The notes under the pieces are model-generated. The model saw nothing but the letters and a program-made list of their open reading frames with translations. It was not told where the DNA came from and did no database searches. Below, piece after piece: positions 24,318-33,032 of a DNA stretch of 64,000 nt. The position numbers were made by a program, and so were the translations under genes. Source of the stretch: a virus; IMG/VR virus record IMGVR_UViG_3300017987_000085, positions 1 through 64,000 of that record; one strand, 5' to 3'. Every line of letters begins with the position of its first letter. The first letter of the stretch is position 1.

Positions 24318-24551
24318 ATGGCGAGCGAGAAGATCGAGCGAGGCAGAGAAATGGATCCAGAAATGAAGGCCCGGATAGACAGGATGGACTATGAGGCGAT
24401 GCTGCGTTTGTGGCGAAATGCAGCGGCCGGGCATCCGATGTTCCAAGGTAAGGCGGGTCAGTACTTTGAGCAGCAAATGGCTGAGAAACGCGCTGAAGTC
24501 GGGAACGCTGCTCACGTAACTGCGAGCAAGAACATAGGATGGAGCGGATGA
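24318..24551 (+). CDS. 77-residue phage protein (MDPEMKARID family)
   Basis: It starts 3 nt after the previous stop with GAGGAGTGAGCT. The core MDPEMKARIDRMDYEAMLRL, then GHPMFQGKAGQYFEQQMAEK, recurs in phages as a small helical protein without known function. It overlaps the next start. Confidence 0.6.
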   Translation: MASEKIERGREMDPEMKARIDRMDYEAMLRLWRNAAAGHPMFQGKAGQYFEQQMAEKRAEVGNAAHVTASKNIGWSG

Positions 24552-24706
24552 GACAATGGTGGCGCAAGCAGGTAGGCAGGCCATTCTGGTTGTGGTTGTG
24601 GGAAGCGGAATGGATTCCCCTGGGCCGATTGGCACCGCATGTGCTGGGATTCTACCTCGGTTCCAAAGGACAGAGGATTAAGACCGCTGAACCAGGGGAG
24701 GAGTGA
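24539..24706 (+). CDS. 55-residue Trp-rich hypothetical protein
   Basis: The frame could start at 24539 or at the second ATG at 24548. It is aromatic and partly basic (RQWWRKQVGRPFWLWLWEAE) and ends in PGEE. It might associate with membranes. No family is recognised. Confidence 0.5.
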   Translation: MERMRQWWRKQVGRPFWLWLWEAEWIPLGRLAPHVLGFYLGSKGQRIKTAEPGEE

Positions 24707-24709
24707 GCG

Positions 24710-24874
24710 ATGAAGACATTCTACTGTTCTGCGTGCGGAGAAATCTCGCGAATTGAGAACGCGAAAGACGTTGTGTATACGCCAGGAGCACGGCACGCAA
24801 CCAATTGCGAGCACTGCGACACTCGCTGGCTCTTGGGTATGGAATGCTGGGAAGAGGAGCCAGGAGAGGAGTGA
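24710..24874 (+). CDS. 54-residue zinc-ribbon protein
   Basis: GGGGAGGAGTGAGCG precedes the ATG. CSACGEISR and CEHCDTRW form a zinc ribbon; the end is again PGEE. It is the last gene before the terminator at 24.95 kb. Confidence 0.55.
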   Translation: MKTFYCSACGEISRIENAKDVVYTPGARHATNCEHCDTRWLLGMECWEEEPGEE

Positions 24875-24952
24875 GGGAAAGTGCCATAGGGATCGACTGA
24901 ACACCCTCACAAATCCCCGCTGACGCCTCCGCCGGATCTCAGCACAGCTCCA

Positions 24953-24980
24953 AACGCCTCTTTCGGGGCGTTTTCTTGTT
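24953..24980 (+). terminator. rho-independent terminator
   Basis: Arms AACGCCTC and GGGGCGTT pair across a TTTC loop (one G-T pair), followed by TTCTTGTT. It separates the small-gene operon from the capsid module. Confidence 0.85.
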
Positions 24981-25001
24981 GGATGCATCGGAGGCGATCC
25001 G

Positions 25002-26945
25002 ATGCTCACATCCATTGATCAGGTCGAACAGTTGCGCGCGGGCTTGGATCCGTCGCAGAAAGAGCTGGCATTTGATGCCTACCGTCGTGCTCGAGCAGCA
25101 CATGAAGCCGCCGGTTTCTCCGAAGCGGAGTGTGATGAACGCGCAGGCACCATTGCGTTGTCGCGCATCGATGCGCGGCAAGAAGTAGTCGCAATCTGTG
25201 ATTCGTTGTACGACGGCGAGTGGCCGCGGCCGGGAAAGGGCGCGCCGCACAATCCCTATGGCGGCTATGCATCGGTTGAGTATCCTGGCGGATGGCAGGG
25301 CTGGTCTGATGCGTGGCGTGTCTATATCGCAGGGATCGAAGACGCAAAGGCTTTCCTTGATGTCAGTGAATGGATCTGGGCACTGCATGGGGCTCTGAAC
25401 TACCAGACACCGCTTTGGGATCTTCCTGAGGTTGAGGCGCGTGAGGGCGCGCTTCCCGAGACACAGGTGCTCTCTACGCCAGCGGACCATGGCCTGAAGG
25501 CATGGAAAGACGTACCGGAGGGCGAGTCGCAGATCCGCTATGCCGCGCCGTCGGAGAACGATCTTGAAACGCTGTACCGCATCTACCAAGAAGAACGCAA
25601 GCGCAAGGAGATCGACAGCCTACTGGATTTCAGCCCTGAGGCGCTTCGCAAGCTGCTTGGCCATGAGGCACGTGCCGACGGCCGCGAAGTCCGGATTGAT
25701 ACGATCAGTGAGTTCAAGGTAGTTCGACACGACGCAGAAACCGGCTTGCTGACGCTCGATATTCCGATCATCCAATTCAAGGCATTGCCGTACCTCGATA
25801 CCTCCGGCCAGGTGGTCTGGGAGGCGAAGCTTGCAAAGGACTTTGCCACGCCAGCGTATCTCTCGACGATTCCTGGCCGTCCCATCACGCGCACACACCC
25901 GACGGGCCGCGTGTTCGATGGTCTTGGTGTGCTTGAGGAGATGACGCCGGAGGAATCTGCCCAGCGAACCTTGGGGCTCCATCACCGTGACGATCGTGCC
26001 CACTGGGTCGAGGACGGGAAGGTTTGGTCGCGAGTGACGTTGTTCGAGCCGAGCCTTGTGCAAGACGTGTTGTTGCGTAAGGAGCGCGAAGTATCCGTTG
26101 GCGTTCTAGCGGTGCCGGCTGACGAAGAAGGAGATGACGCCTTTGGCCAGCACTACACGAAGCGCCAGACGCTGCCGGTTCATGATCACACAGCGTTCGT
26201 CCCGCGGGGACGATGCGGTCCGGAGTGTGCCGTAGTGCTCGACGGTGCGGTCCAAGTGAAGCCGAACAGGAGCACAGGAGGAACGATGGAGAAGAGCAAG
26301 CAGGACGGAGGACAGACGCCTCCGGGATCTTCGGCCGAAGAGCCCCGCGTGCTGCAGATTGCTGATGCAGCGGACGAGACCAAGAGTCTGACCATCACGC
26401 TCTGCCCGGATGTCAAAGAAGACGACGCGGCAACCTGGCAGACACGGATTGACGAGATTCTCCAGGCACGGATTGATGCCGAAGCAAAGATCGTCGACCT
26501 GAACAAGCAGATCGAACAGCTGACCGGAGCCAAGGACGGTGCTGATAGTGAGCTCGAGACCCTTCGGCAGAAGGTGTCCGATCTGGAGACGGCACAAACG
26601 ACACTCGACGACGGTCTCGACGAGCGAATGATTGCGTTGGCCGATGAGCGTGCCGTGATGATTGCGTTCATGGCTGACGCAGTGCCCGACTACGCCCATC
26701 AGGGCAAGTCGATCGCGCAGATGCGTCGCGATGCGCTCGAGGCGTACTTCGATGATCTTGACCTCAAAGGCAAGTCAGACGACTACATCGCTGGCCGATT
26801 CGAACAGCTGAAGGACTCATTGGCTGAGCCGGTTGGCGATCGCCAAATGCGTTCGACGAATGACGGAGACGACACGAAGGATGTGGATCCTCGCCAGAAC
26901 CTGCACCGGGACCCGTCCAAGGCCGCCGCGCAGTCGACGGGTTAG
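25002..26945 (+). CDS. prohead protease (DUF2213-like) fused to scaffold
   Basis: The 647-residue protein has three parts. Residues 1 to about 190 are a helical domain (ELAFDAYRRARAAHEAAGFS) not usual for this family. Residues about 225-425 match DUF2213-type proteases (GLLTLDIPIIQFKALPYLD, IPGRPITRTHPTGRVFDGLG, HWVEDGKVWSRVTLFEPSLV, EVSVGVLAV). Residues 429-647 are a coiled-coil scaffold. An internal ATG at 26286 with AGGAGGAAC gives the scaffold alone, as in lambda C/Nu3. Proteolysis would mature the prohead. Confidence 0.8.
   Translation: MLTSIDQVEQLRAGLDPSQKELAFDAYRRARAAHEAAGFSEAECDERAGTIALSRIDARQEVVAICDSLYDGEWPRPGKGAPHNPYGGYASVEYPGGWQGWSDAWRVYIAGIEDAKAFLDVSEWIWALHGALNYQTPLWDLPEVEAREGALPETQVLSTPADHGLKAWKDVPEGESQIRYAAPSENDLETLYRIYQEERKRKEIDSLLDFSPEALRKLLGHEARADGREVRIDTISEFKVVRHDAETGLLTLDIPIIQFKALPYLDTSGQVVWEAKLAKDFATPAYLSTIPGRPITRTHPTGRVFDGLGVLEEMTPEESAQRTLGLHHRDDRAHWVEDGKVWSRVTLFEPSLVQDVLLRKEREVSVGVLAVPADEEGDDAFGQHYTKRQTLPVHDHTAFVPRGRCGPECAVVLDGAVQVKPNRSTGGTMEKSKQDGGQTPPGSSAEEPRVLQIADAADETKSLTITLCPDVKEDDAATWQTRIDEILQARIDAEAKIVDLNKQIEQLTGAKDGADSELETLRQKVSDLETAQTTLDDGLDERMIALADERAVMIAFMADAVPDYAHQGKSIAQMRRDALEAYFDDLDLKGKSDDYIAGRFEQLKDSLAEPVGDRQMRSTNDGDDTKDVDPRQNLHRDPSKAAAQSTG
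26286..26945 (+). CDS. nested scaffolding protein (internal in-frame start)
   Basis: From ATG 26286, preceded by CAGGAGGAACG, the same frame gives 219 residues. It is acidic and coiled-coil (DLNKQIEQLTGAKDGADSEL, then TLRQKVSDLETAQTTLDDGL) with a basic/polar tail, as scaffolds usually are. The internal ribosome site is as good as those of independent genes here. Confidence 0.65.
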   Translation: MEKSKQDGGQTPPGSSAEEPRVLQIADAADETKSLTITLCPDVKEDDAATWQTRIDEILQARIDAEAKIVDLNKQIEQLTGAKDGADSELETLRQKVSDLETAQTTLDDGLDERMIALADERAVMIAFMADAVPDYAHQGKSIAQMRRDALEAYFDDLDLKGKSDDYIAGRFEQLKDSLAEPVGDRQMRSTNDGDDTKDVDPRQNLHRDPSKAAAQSTG

Positions 26946-26971
26946 CGCGCCAGTAGAGGGGGATAGGAACG

Positions 26972-27448
26972 ATGAGCACGGGAGAGCGAATTCTCAAGAA
27001 AGGACGAATCCCGACAGGCAGCGCGGCCGGCGGCCTTACGTGGGGCCGATTCGCGGCTGAAGACACCGTTGAGTTCGGCGCACCGGTGGAGTATGGAACC
27101 GACACTGAACGCCAGATGAAGGCGTACGCCGGCCAAACCTTTGCCGGGGTCGCAGTGTGGGACGAACTCCAACGCTTGCGATCGCGTGATGGTTCCGGCA
27201 ATCCGGTGTGGCTCGAGAAGTATTACGACGGTGATTCAATCGCCGTTCGCCGGAAGGGGCCCGTTGTGGTCGAAGTTGGAGAAGCGATCGTTGCCGGAAC
27301 TGATTCGGTGTACGTCTCGACAGACGGCAAGTTCTACAAACAGGCCGGAGACGGCCGAACGCAGGTTACGAACGCCTCGTGGGGTTCGGACTCGCAGTCG
27401 GCTGATGACTTAACCCTGGCCGAGCTGATTCTTGATCTGCCGGGATAG
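26972..27448 (+). CDS. capsid decoration/structural protein (DUF2190-like)
   Basis: The leader GGGGGATAGGAACG precedes the ATG. The 158 residues are beta-rich with Gly (AAEDTVEFGAPVEYGTDTER, YAGQTFAGVAVWDEL, VVVEVGEAIVAGTDSVYV), like capsid-associated proteins encoded between scaffold and major capsid gene. A decoration or stabilising role is inferred mainly from this position. Confidence 0.7.
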   Translation: MSTGERILKKGRIPTGSAAGGLTWGRFAAEDTVEFGAPVEYGTDTERQMKAYAGQTFAGVAVWDELQRLRSRDGSGNPVWLEKYYDGDSIAVRRKGPVVVEVGEAIVAGTDSVYVSTDGKFYKQAGDGRTQVTNASWGSDSQSADDLTLAELILDLPG

Positions 27449-27464
27449 GGGGAGGACAGACACA

Positions 27465-28379
27465 ATGCGAAACCTCAATACAGGAATTGCTCGACGCGCT
27501 GATTCTTTGGTCCTCCCGGAGGAGCTCCGCGCCATCGACACAACGCTTCGCGAAGGCGTCGACCTCGAGGCGATGATCGCGCGGCAGGTGCTGGGTCTGG
27601 AGACCAAGTACCATCCCGCGATTCAGGAAATCGAGTTCCAACGAGTCACTCGTGAAGGCGCGGCGCGCGTGTTCAATGCGCTGATGACAGACGACGTGCC
27701 CTACGTCGACCTGCACACCACGCCGCACACACACAAGATCAAGTCGCTCGTGATTGGCTTCCCGATCTACAAGCACGAGCGTGACGCGGCAGATCTGACC
27801 GGTAGGGACATCGTCGGCTCGAAGACCGTTGGCGTGCACCGCGCGGCGACGATTCTCGAGAACGACATCTTCTGGAACGGTCTTGACGCGAACAACATCC
27901 TGGGCGTGCTGTCCTACCCAGGCATCCAGACCTTCACGGTGGCGCTGAATGCCGGAGCGACGTCTCGGAAGTGGGCTGACAAGACCGCAGCCGAGATCCT
28001 AACCGACATCACCGACGTGTGGGCGCTGGTGAATCTGCAGGACAACTACCACGCGTCGATGGCGGTGTTCAACACGACCGACACGAAGTACTTGCATCTG
28101 CCGTATTCGGCAACCGTGCCGACAACCGTGTGGCAGATCGTCCAGAACGCAGGCTGGTTCTCGGCCGGTATGCTGACCTCGGAGAAGGTCCCATCGGGGA
28201 CGTTCGTGGTGCTGCAGAACACGCGCGACGTGGGTGTCAACGCCCTGCCGCAGGATCTCACGCGGCAAACGCCGGTCCGGTTGGGATCGTTCAAGGAAGA
28301 GGTGGCGTTCGAGGAACGCTACGGTGGCGCGTTGGTGTATCGCCCGCTCGGGATCTGCGTTGCGACCGGTATCGCCTAG
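27465..28379 (+). CDS. major capsid protein (DUF2184-like)
   Basis: The start at 27465 follows GGGGGAGGACAGACACA. The 304-residue protein has the order expected of DUF2184-type HK97-fold capsids: ADSLVLPEELRAIDTTLREG, YVDLHTTPHTHKIKSLVIGF, AATILENDIFWNGLDANN, and a late VVLQNTRDVGVNALPQDLT, FKEEVAFEERYGGALVYRP. It directly follows scaffold and decoration genes. Confidence 0.85.
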   Translation: MRNLNTGIARRADSLVLPEELRAIDTTLREGVDLEAMIARQVLGLETKYHPAIQEIEFQRVTREGAARVFNALMTDDVPYVDLHTTPHTHKIKSLVIGFPIYKHERDAADLTGRDIVGSKTVGVHRAATILENDIFWNGLDANNILGVLSYPGIQTFTVALNAGATSRKWADKTAAEILTDITDVWALVNLQDNYHASMAVFNTTDTKYLHLPYSATVPTTVWQIVQNAGWFSAGMLTSEKVPSGTFVVLQNTRDVGVNALPQDLTRQTPVRLGSFKEEVAFEERYGGALVYRPLGICVATGIA

Positions 28380-28429
28380 ACCAGAGGATTGCAATAGCAC
28401 GCCTCAATCGGCAATGAGGGAGACGAGAC

Positions 28430-28639
28430 ATGTCGAAGGTCAAGGTGCACAGTGAGCACCATCAGATTCTCCGGTACGCAACAGGCCTCGATCTTACTCC
28501 GGGTGAGAATGAGGTCGAAGAGGAGCTCCTGAAGGCGACGGTTCAATCGACAGAAGACGCACCACTGTCGGTCCGAACGCTCTGCAAGCAGGGACTCCTC
28601 GAAATCCGGAGGCCACAGATGAGTGTGTCGAGACGCTAG
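28430..28639 (+). CDS. 69-residue capsid-module hypothetical protein
   Basis: GGGAGACGAGAC precedes the ATG. The protein (VKVHSEHHQILRYATGLDLT, then PGENEVEEELLK) resembles in style the tail-module protein at 30622, which also has LVPGINRVEEELLD; the two may share a fold. It is the last gene before the hairpin at 28.67 kb. Confidence 0.55.
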   Translation: MSKVKVHSEHHQILRYATGLDLTPGENEVEEELLKATVQSTEDAPLSVRTLCKQGLLEIRRPQMSVSRR

Positions 28640-28669
28640 ATTGGCTGATGAACCCAAAGATCTAACGAC

Positions 28670-28700
28670 GGGGCGGGTCCTGAACCCGCCCCGCTTCATT
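28670..28700 (+). terminator. strong hairpin, probable terminator
   Basis: Perfect 9-bp arms GGGGCGGGT and ACCCGCCCC with a 5-nt loop, followed by GCTTCATT. The T-run is weak, so it may be a partial terminator or an RNA end between capsid and connector genes. Confidence 0.65.
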
Positions 28701-28711
28701 GGGAGGCACCC

Positions 28712-29077
28712 GTGAGCTATACGTTCTGTCCAACAGCCTCCGACGTTCGCAATGTCCGGGCGTTTAAGATGAATGACACGGCGCTCGAGTATTACATCGA
28801 TCTCGCCGAGACCTCGTCGTTTAACTTCTTGACTAGTTCGGCGATCCCTTCCGACACGGCACGCAAGCATCTCTGGGCACTGATGGCGGCGCATCTAGCC
28901 ACGGTGATGCGAGAGCCGGAGCCGACAGCGGCGAAGTTCGGGAAGGTATCCGTTGAATGGCAGGGTATTCGTGGAGCCAGTGCTGCTGTTAGCGAGGATG
29001 AGTTGTCCTTCTCCTCTCCCGGGAAGGAATTCCTCCGGCGCTGGAAACGCTACAACCGCGGGAGAGTCTTGCGGTGA
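28712..29077 (+). CDS. head-tail connector protein (DUF4054-like)
   Basis: The GTG start follows GGGAGGCACCC. In 121 residues, ALEYYIDLAETSSFNFL, ARKHLWALMAAHLATVM and VSVEWQGIRGASAAVSEDEL, FLRRWKRY fit the small helical DUF4054-type adaptor encoded after the capsid gene in contractile-tailed phages. It overlaps the next gene by 4 nt. Confidence 0.75.
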   Translation: MSYTFCPTASDVRNVRAFKMNDTALEYYIDLAETSSFNFLTSSAIPSDTARKHLWALMAAHLATVMREPEPTAAKFGKVSVEWQGIRGASAAVSEDELSFSSPGKEFLRRWKRYNRGRVLR

Positions 29078-29631
29078 AGGTGACCGATACGAACTCCTTG
29101 CCCAAGATTGTGGCTTCGTTGCGCAGCATGGCCGAACACGAAGTCGAGATTGGCATCTTCGGCGACCGGGCCGAGCAGCCCGTCGGCGATTCCAAGATCA
29201 CCATGCGTGATCTTGCGGTGATCCTTCACGAGGGTTGCGATATCCGTGTGACGCCGAAGATGCGTGCGTACCTACACTACATGGGGTTGCACTTGAGCCC
29301 CGACACAACGCACATTCACATTCCACCACGGCCGTTCGTCGATCCGATTCTCGAGGATATTGAGATCGCGGGGGTGCGAATCATTCAAGCGGGGATCGAC
29401 CAAGCAATTGCCAATCCTGGCATGAATCTTACCCAAGAGACATGGCACCGGGTTGGTCAGACTGTTATTGGCATGATGCGCAAGTCGATGATCGATCTGC
29501 GCGAACCGGCCAATCATCCGTTCACGATTCAGCAGAAGAAGTCAACGAATCCGTTGGTCGACCATGGCCACCTGCAACGCTCGGTCGTTGAAGAAGTGCG
29601 ACACAAAGGTGTCGCGGCGGTGTCCCAATGA
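29074..29631 (+). CDS. tail completion/neck protein (HK97 gp10-like)
   Basis: The 185-residue protein starts with a strand-helix pattern (SMAEHEVEIGIFGDRAE), has a conserved PPRPFVDPILEDIE segment near residue 90 and ends PLVDHGHLQRSVVEEVRH. This fits virion morphogenesis proteins that cap the tail or neck. Overlaps on both sides join it to the connector operon. Confidence 0.75.
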   Translation: MKVTDTNSLPKIVASLRSMAEHEVEIGIFGDRAEQPVGDSKITMRDLAVILHEGCDIRVTPKMRAYLHYMGLHLSPDTTHIHIPPRPFVDPILEDIEIAGVRIIQAGIDQAIANPGMNLTQETWHRVGQTVIGMMRKSMIDLREPANHPFTIQQKKSTNPLVDHGHLQRSVVEEVRHKGVAAVSQ

Positions 29632-30005
29632 GCGGTGGATTTCTCGGTTCTGCGATGCAAGCCGCGCTACTCCCATTCGAGGAGACCTTGACGCTTGATG
29701 CGACAACGAAACAGCGCAGTGGTGGCTACACCACAGAGGTAGCCGCGGATCCTGTGGCGTTCGATGGCGTGATTGTTGAGGCTGCGGTGTGGCAACAAAT
29801 GATTGCCAGTGGTGGTGTGCTTTCCGCAACGCAGCCATTGCTGGTCGTTGGCGCAGACACGCTCGATGCCAACGGAGACGCGCTTTCAATCACCAAGGAT
29901 GCTCATATCACCAACGGCGCCGGCGAAGTCTACAAAGTGCTTCGGCGCGAGGTTGAGTCTGAGCGTTTCGGCCTGATGGTGTTCGAACTGACGGAGGAGC
30001 TGTGA
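29628..30005 (+). CDS. head-tail joining protein (tentative)
   Basis: The 125 residues are beta-rich (FEETLTLDATTKQRSGGYTT, then AHITNGAGEVYKVLRREVES). Length and location between gp10-like and neck genes suggest a stopper or tail-terminator-side protein, but the family is not clear. Confidence 0.6.
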   Translation: MSGGFLGSAMQAALLPFEETLTLDATTKQRSGGYTTEVAADPVAFDGVIVEAAVWQQMIASGGVLSATQPLLVVGADTLDANGDALSITKDAHITNGAGEVYKVLRREVESERFGLMVFELTEEL

Positions 30006-30625
30006 GCTTCGACCTGGTGGACTTGACCCCACTGGTACAGCAGTTACTGTACGGCCGCACCGACCCCGCCGAGGATGCCTCTGGCGGGATCATGGGTGCA
30101 TGCAGCTTGACTGAAGCACAGGTTGTGGCCGAGGACGATATCGGTGACCGGCCGGAGGGGCTGTTCTTGACGTTTGCTCTACCCGAGGCCGGCGGTACGC
30201 CGTTGCGCGACCATCCTCACAATCCATATAAGCGCGTAGACCTGGATCCTGATGACGAGAATGGCTGTTTGCTTGTCCGCGAGAAAGTCTCGCGTCACAC
30301 ATTGCGTCTCTCGGTGCATGCCCCGGCGCGGACACATGCATCCGAAGAGGTGTTTGCCGTGGCCAAACGTGCCCAACGCTACCTTGGAGCACAAGCCCAA
30401 GGGGAATTGAACTTGTTGGGTATGGACGCGCTGATTGTGGATCCAGGACAAGTCAGGGACGCCACGACACGCCTCAATCGCTCGATCGAACGAGTGGCCC
30501 GCTTTGAGGTACGCCTGCATGTCGGCGAGACCACTCAAACCGCGGCTGGGACGTTCGACAAGGTGACGTTCACATTGCAGAAGGGGAACGACGACGGGAC
30601 GCAGGAATCGAAGGAGATCCCATGA
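30002..30625 (+). CDS. neck/tail terminator protein (LIC_12616-like)
   Basis: In 207 residues the protein shows HTLRLSVHAPARTHASEEVF, AKRAQRYLGAQAQGELNLLG and TTRLNRSIERVARFEVRLHV, close to the family that ends contractile tails. It lies just before the sheath-side genes and overlaps both neighbours. Confidence 0.7.
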   Translation: MSFDLVDLTPLVQQLLYGRTDPAEDASGGIMGACSLTEAQVVAEDDIGDRPEGLFLTFALPEAGGTPLRDHPHNPYKRVDLDPDDENGCLLVREKVSRHTLRLSVHAPARTHASEEVFAVAKRAQRYLGAQAQGELNLLGMDALIVDPGQVRDATTRLNRSIERVARFEVRLHVGETTQTAAGTFDKVTFTLQKGNDDGTQESKEIP

Positions 30626-31005
30626 GTTGGAAACGACGTATCAGATCGACCTATCCCCACCCGACGAAGTATGGCGATCGCCTTCGTTTGGTGCCGGGGA
30701 TCAACCGGGTAGAGGAAGAGCTCCTCGACACCTTGAGAAAAGAGGATCCGCGTTTCGCCAATCAGTTCGTCGCTGGCAAGCTCGTGGATGACGGATATCA
30801 GGTGGCGTGGATTAGCGGCTGCCTGTCAGAGGATCCCGATGGCCTCACAACGCTCGAAGTCAATGCCATTGGTGTTGAAGAAGCGCTGGCCTTGGTGGGG
30901 GAGTTCAAGAACGACAAAGCAGCCCTCTCTCAGTTGGCGACGTTGGCTGAAAAGGGCGGGATCTCGCGGGTGTTCCGTGAGGCGCTTGAGGGGGTGACGG
31001 CATGA
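30622..31005 (+). CDS. tail-module hypothetical protein
   Basis: The 127-residue protein contains RLRLVPGINRVEEELLDTLR and a C-terminal helical part (ALALVGEFKNDKAALSQLAT). It is encoded immediately before the sheath. No family is recognised; the N-terminal pattern recalls the 28430 product. Confidence 0.6.
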   Translation: MSWKRRIRSTYPHPTKYGDRLRLVPGINRVEEELLDTLRKEDPRFANQFVAGKLVDDGYQVAWISGCLSEDPDGLTTLEVNAIGVEEALALVGEFKNDKAALSQLATLAEKGGISRVFREALEGVTA

Positions 31006-32108
31006 GCTTCGAACGCATTCATGTCTCTGTTGTCGATCGAACCCGGCCGCTTGCGGAGACGCCGTTCAACATTCCGTTGATCCTCGGTACTTCCACTGAC
31101 GAGGAAGCGGTCAAAGATACGCTGAAGGCCTACAGCTCAGACGATCTGACGGCGATTGCAGCGCACTTCCCGACAACCACGCCAGAGTACAAGTCGGCGG
31201 TTACGTTGCTGGCGCAGGATCCGCATCCGGAGACGTTCTACATCTACTCCAAGACGCGATCTGCGACGCCATTGGTGACAGATCTCTCTGACGCGCTGAC
31301 CGAGGTCGTTGCTGCGTGTGAAGCCGGCGGGTACTCCTTGCCCTATTTCGTTGGACTGACAGAACACGAAGAAGTCGAAGGAGACCAAGCCGAGCTCGCA
31401 GATTCGGTATCAGCACGGATGATGTACCTGTTGCTCGCCAACCAAAGCGGGTTGACGTCTGCGGAATGCGTAGCCCAGTCACTCGCGATCAATTCCGATC
31501 GCGTGTTGCTCGTGGCGCACGATGATCCCGATAACGAACTGCCAGACGCGGGCCTGATGGGCCTGTGGGCCGGGAGTGAAGTCGGCAGCCTAACGCTGAC
31601 CCACAAGCCGCTCAACTCTGTTGCTACGGCATATTGGAGCTCCGGAGATATGGTGACGTTCACTGCCAAGATGCACGCCGCCGGCGCGTGTATCCCGTAC
31701 ATCACCCAAGCCGGCGTGCCAATGACCATCGGTTCAGAAGGCACGAACGGAACCTTTGCCGATCTTCGTCGCTGCAAGGATTGGCTGAAGGTTCGGATGG
31801 AAGAGTCGATCCTCGGTCTACTTGTTCGCAATGCCAAGATCCCGCAGACCACCCATGGCCTGAACATGGTCCAAGGAGCGCTTGAGGGGGTCCTGAACCG
31901 CGCGCTTGAGAAGCAAATTGTGCAGCCGCGTGGTGGCTCCGGCGGACGCTGGGAGATCAGCATTCCAACGATGGAATGGCTCGCGGCGAACGATCCCAAC
32001 GCTCTGGCCAACCGACACCTGAGAACGATTCGCGTGCGGGTGTGGCCGGTCGGTGCGTGGGAAGAGTTCACGGTCATCGTCTATCTGAGCTGGGAGCTCG
32101 CGAGCTAG
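31002..32108 (+). CDS. contractile tail sheath protein (DUF3383-like)
   Basis: This 368-residue protein matches DUF3383 sheath proteins: RPLAETPFNIPLILGTSTDE, ALTEVVAACEAGGYSLPYFV, VASAYWSS-type middle (NSVATAYWSSGDMVTFTAKM), RCKDWLKVRMEESILGLLVR and a terminal RHLRTIRVRVWPVGAWEEFT. The sheath contracts to drive the tube through the envelope. It is followed by the tube gene, which supports the call. Confidence 0.85.
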   Translation: MSFERIHVSVVDRTRPLAETPFNIPLILGTSTDEEAVKDTLKAYSSDDLTAIAAHFPTTTPEYKSAVTLLAQDPHPETFYIYSKTRSATPLVTDLSDALTEVVAACEAGGYSLPYFVGLTEHEEVEGDQAELADSVSARMMYLLLANQSGLTSAECVAQSLAINSDRVLLVAHDDPDNELPDAGLMGLWAGSEVGSLTLTHKPLNSVATAYWSSGDMVTFTAKMHAAGACIPYITQAGVPMTIGSEGTNGTFADLRRCKDWLKVRMEESILGLLVRNAKIPQTTHGLNMVQGALEGVLNRALEKQIVQPRGGSGGRWEISIPTMEWLAANDPNALANRHLRTIRVRVWPVGAWEEFTVIVYLSWELAS

Positions 32109-32119
32109 GAGGCTGAGCC

Positions 32120-32566
32120 ATGAGTGACATCTATGATCCGCAGAAATTCACCTTCGTTGTCAACGGCCGGCACATCACGAAGTGGAAGAAGCTCCGTGGC
32201 GGCCGATCGCAGGATCGCGTCCATGGCTTTTCTACGGCCGATGGTCAATCCTATGCTGGTATTGACAGTTCGCAACTTGGATTCTTCGAATTGACGCTGC
32301 CGCATGTCAATCCTCACGCGGCATTCTTGACGAACCTCGAAGCGATGAAGGATCCGTTCCCGGTAGCGGCGATTGACAAGTCGCCCGGATCACCCAGAGG
32401 TGCACGAGGATCGCAATGCTTGGTGCGCAAGCTTGCCGACATGGAGCGCGGCAAGGCCGAGGAAGACACCGACGAGTCGTGGGAATTCTTGGTGCTTGAC
32501 TTCACGTCTGGCTACCACGGAGACCCGACCGATGATGAGACACCGCTGCCAACCACTGAAGGCTAG
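32120..32566 (+). CDS. tail tube protein (DUF3277-like)
   Basis: The 148-residue protein begins YDPQKFTFVVNGRHITKWKK and contains SSQLGFFELTLPHVNPHAAF, typical of small tube proteins of DUF3383-type phages. It directly follows the sheath. Confidence 0.8.
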   Translation: MSDIYDPQKFTFVVNGRHITKWKKLRGGRSQDRVHGFSTADGQSYAGIDSSQLGFFELTLPHVNPHAAFLTNLEAMKDPFPVAAIDKSPGSPRGARGSQCLVRKLADMERGKAEEDTDESWEFLVLDFTSGYHGDPTDDETPLPTTEG

Positions 32567-32642
32567 GTAGCACAACGTAAGTGATTGATGCAGCCCGTCT
32601 CCACGGTGAGGGAGGCGGGTTGCTTCTCAATAGGAGGGGACC

Positions 32643-33032
32643 ATGACCGAGAACGAGAAGGCGCCAGTCACGCAGCCCGCAGTACAACCGAAACCCCCAG
32701 CACCCGCGCCTGACAACGACGTGTGGTACACCGATCTTGGAATGACGGCTGTCAAAGTCGGACCGAAGCACTGGGCGTTTCAGCAGGTGAATGGCGATTA
32801 CCTGAAGACGGCACAGCACAAAGCTCGCAACCCGCGGACCGGCCAGACCGATGATCGACGGCTGTTCCGCGTGTGGTACGACGACGTTGTGCTTGGCGAG
32901 GCTGTGCTCGACGGCAAAGAGAACTGCACTGGCGTGAAGCCAGGAACAAGGATCCCGATCGAGCAACTCAATGCACCAGCATACAACGCCTTCGAGGCGG
33001 CCTTGACGTCGTTTCTGGGCTACCTCGACTGA
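32643..33032 (+). CDS. tail assembly chaperone, short form
   Basis: The 129-residue product starts with a Pro-rich tail and continues WYTDLGMTAVKVGPKHWAFQ and a helical end AYNAFEAALTSFLGYLD. It sits between tube and tape measure, where phages encode a chaperone made in two lengths by frameshifting. Downstream coding sequence without a start codon (33007-33297) lies in the +1 frame. Confidence 0.75.
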   Translation: MTENEKAPVTQPAVQPKPPAPAPDNDVWYTDLGMTAVKVGPKHWAFQQVNGDYLKTAQHKARNPRTGQTDDRRLFRVWYDDVVLGEAVLDGKENCTGVKPGTRIPIEQLNAPAYNAFEAALTSFLGYLD

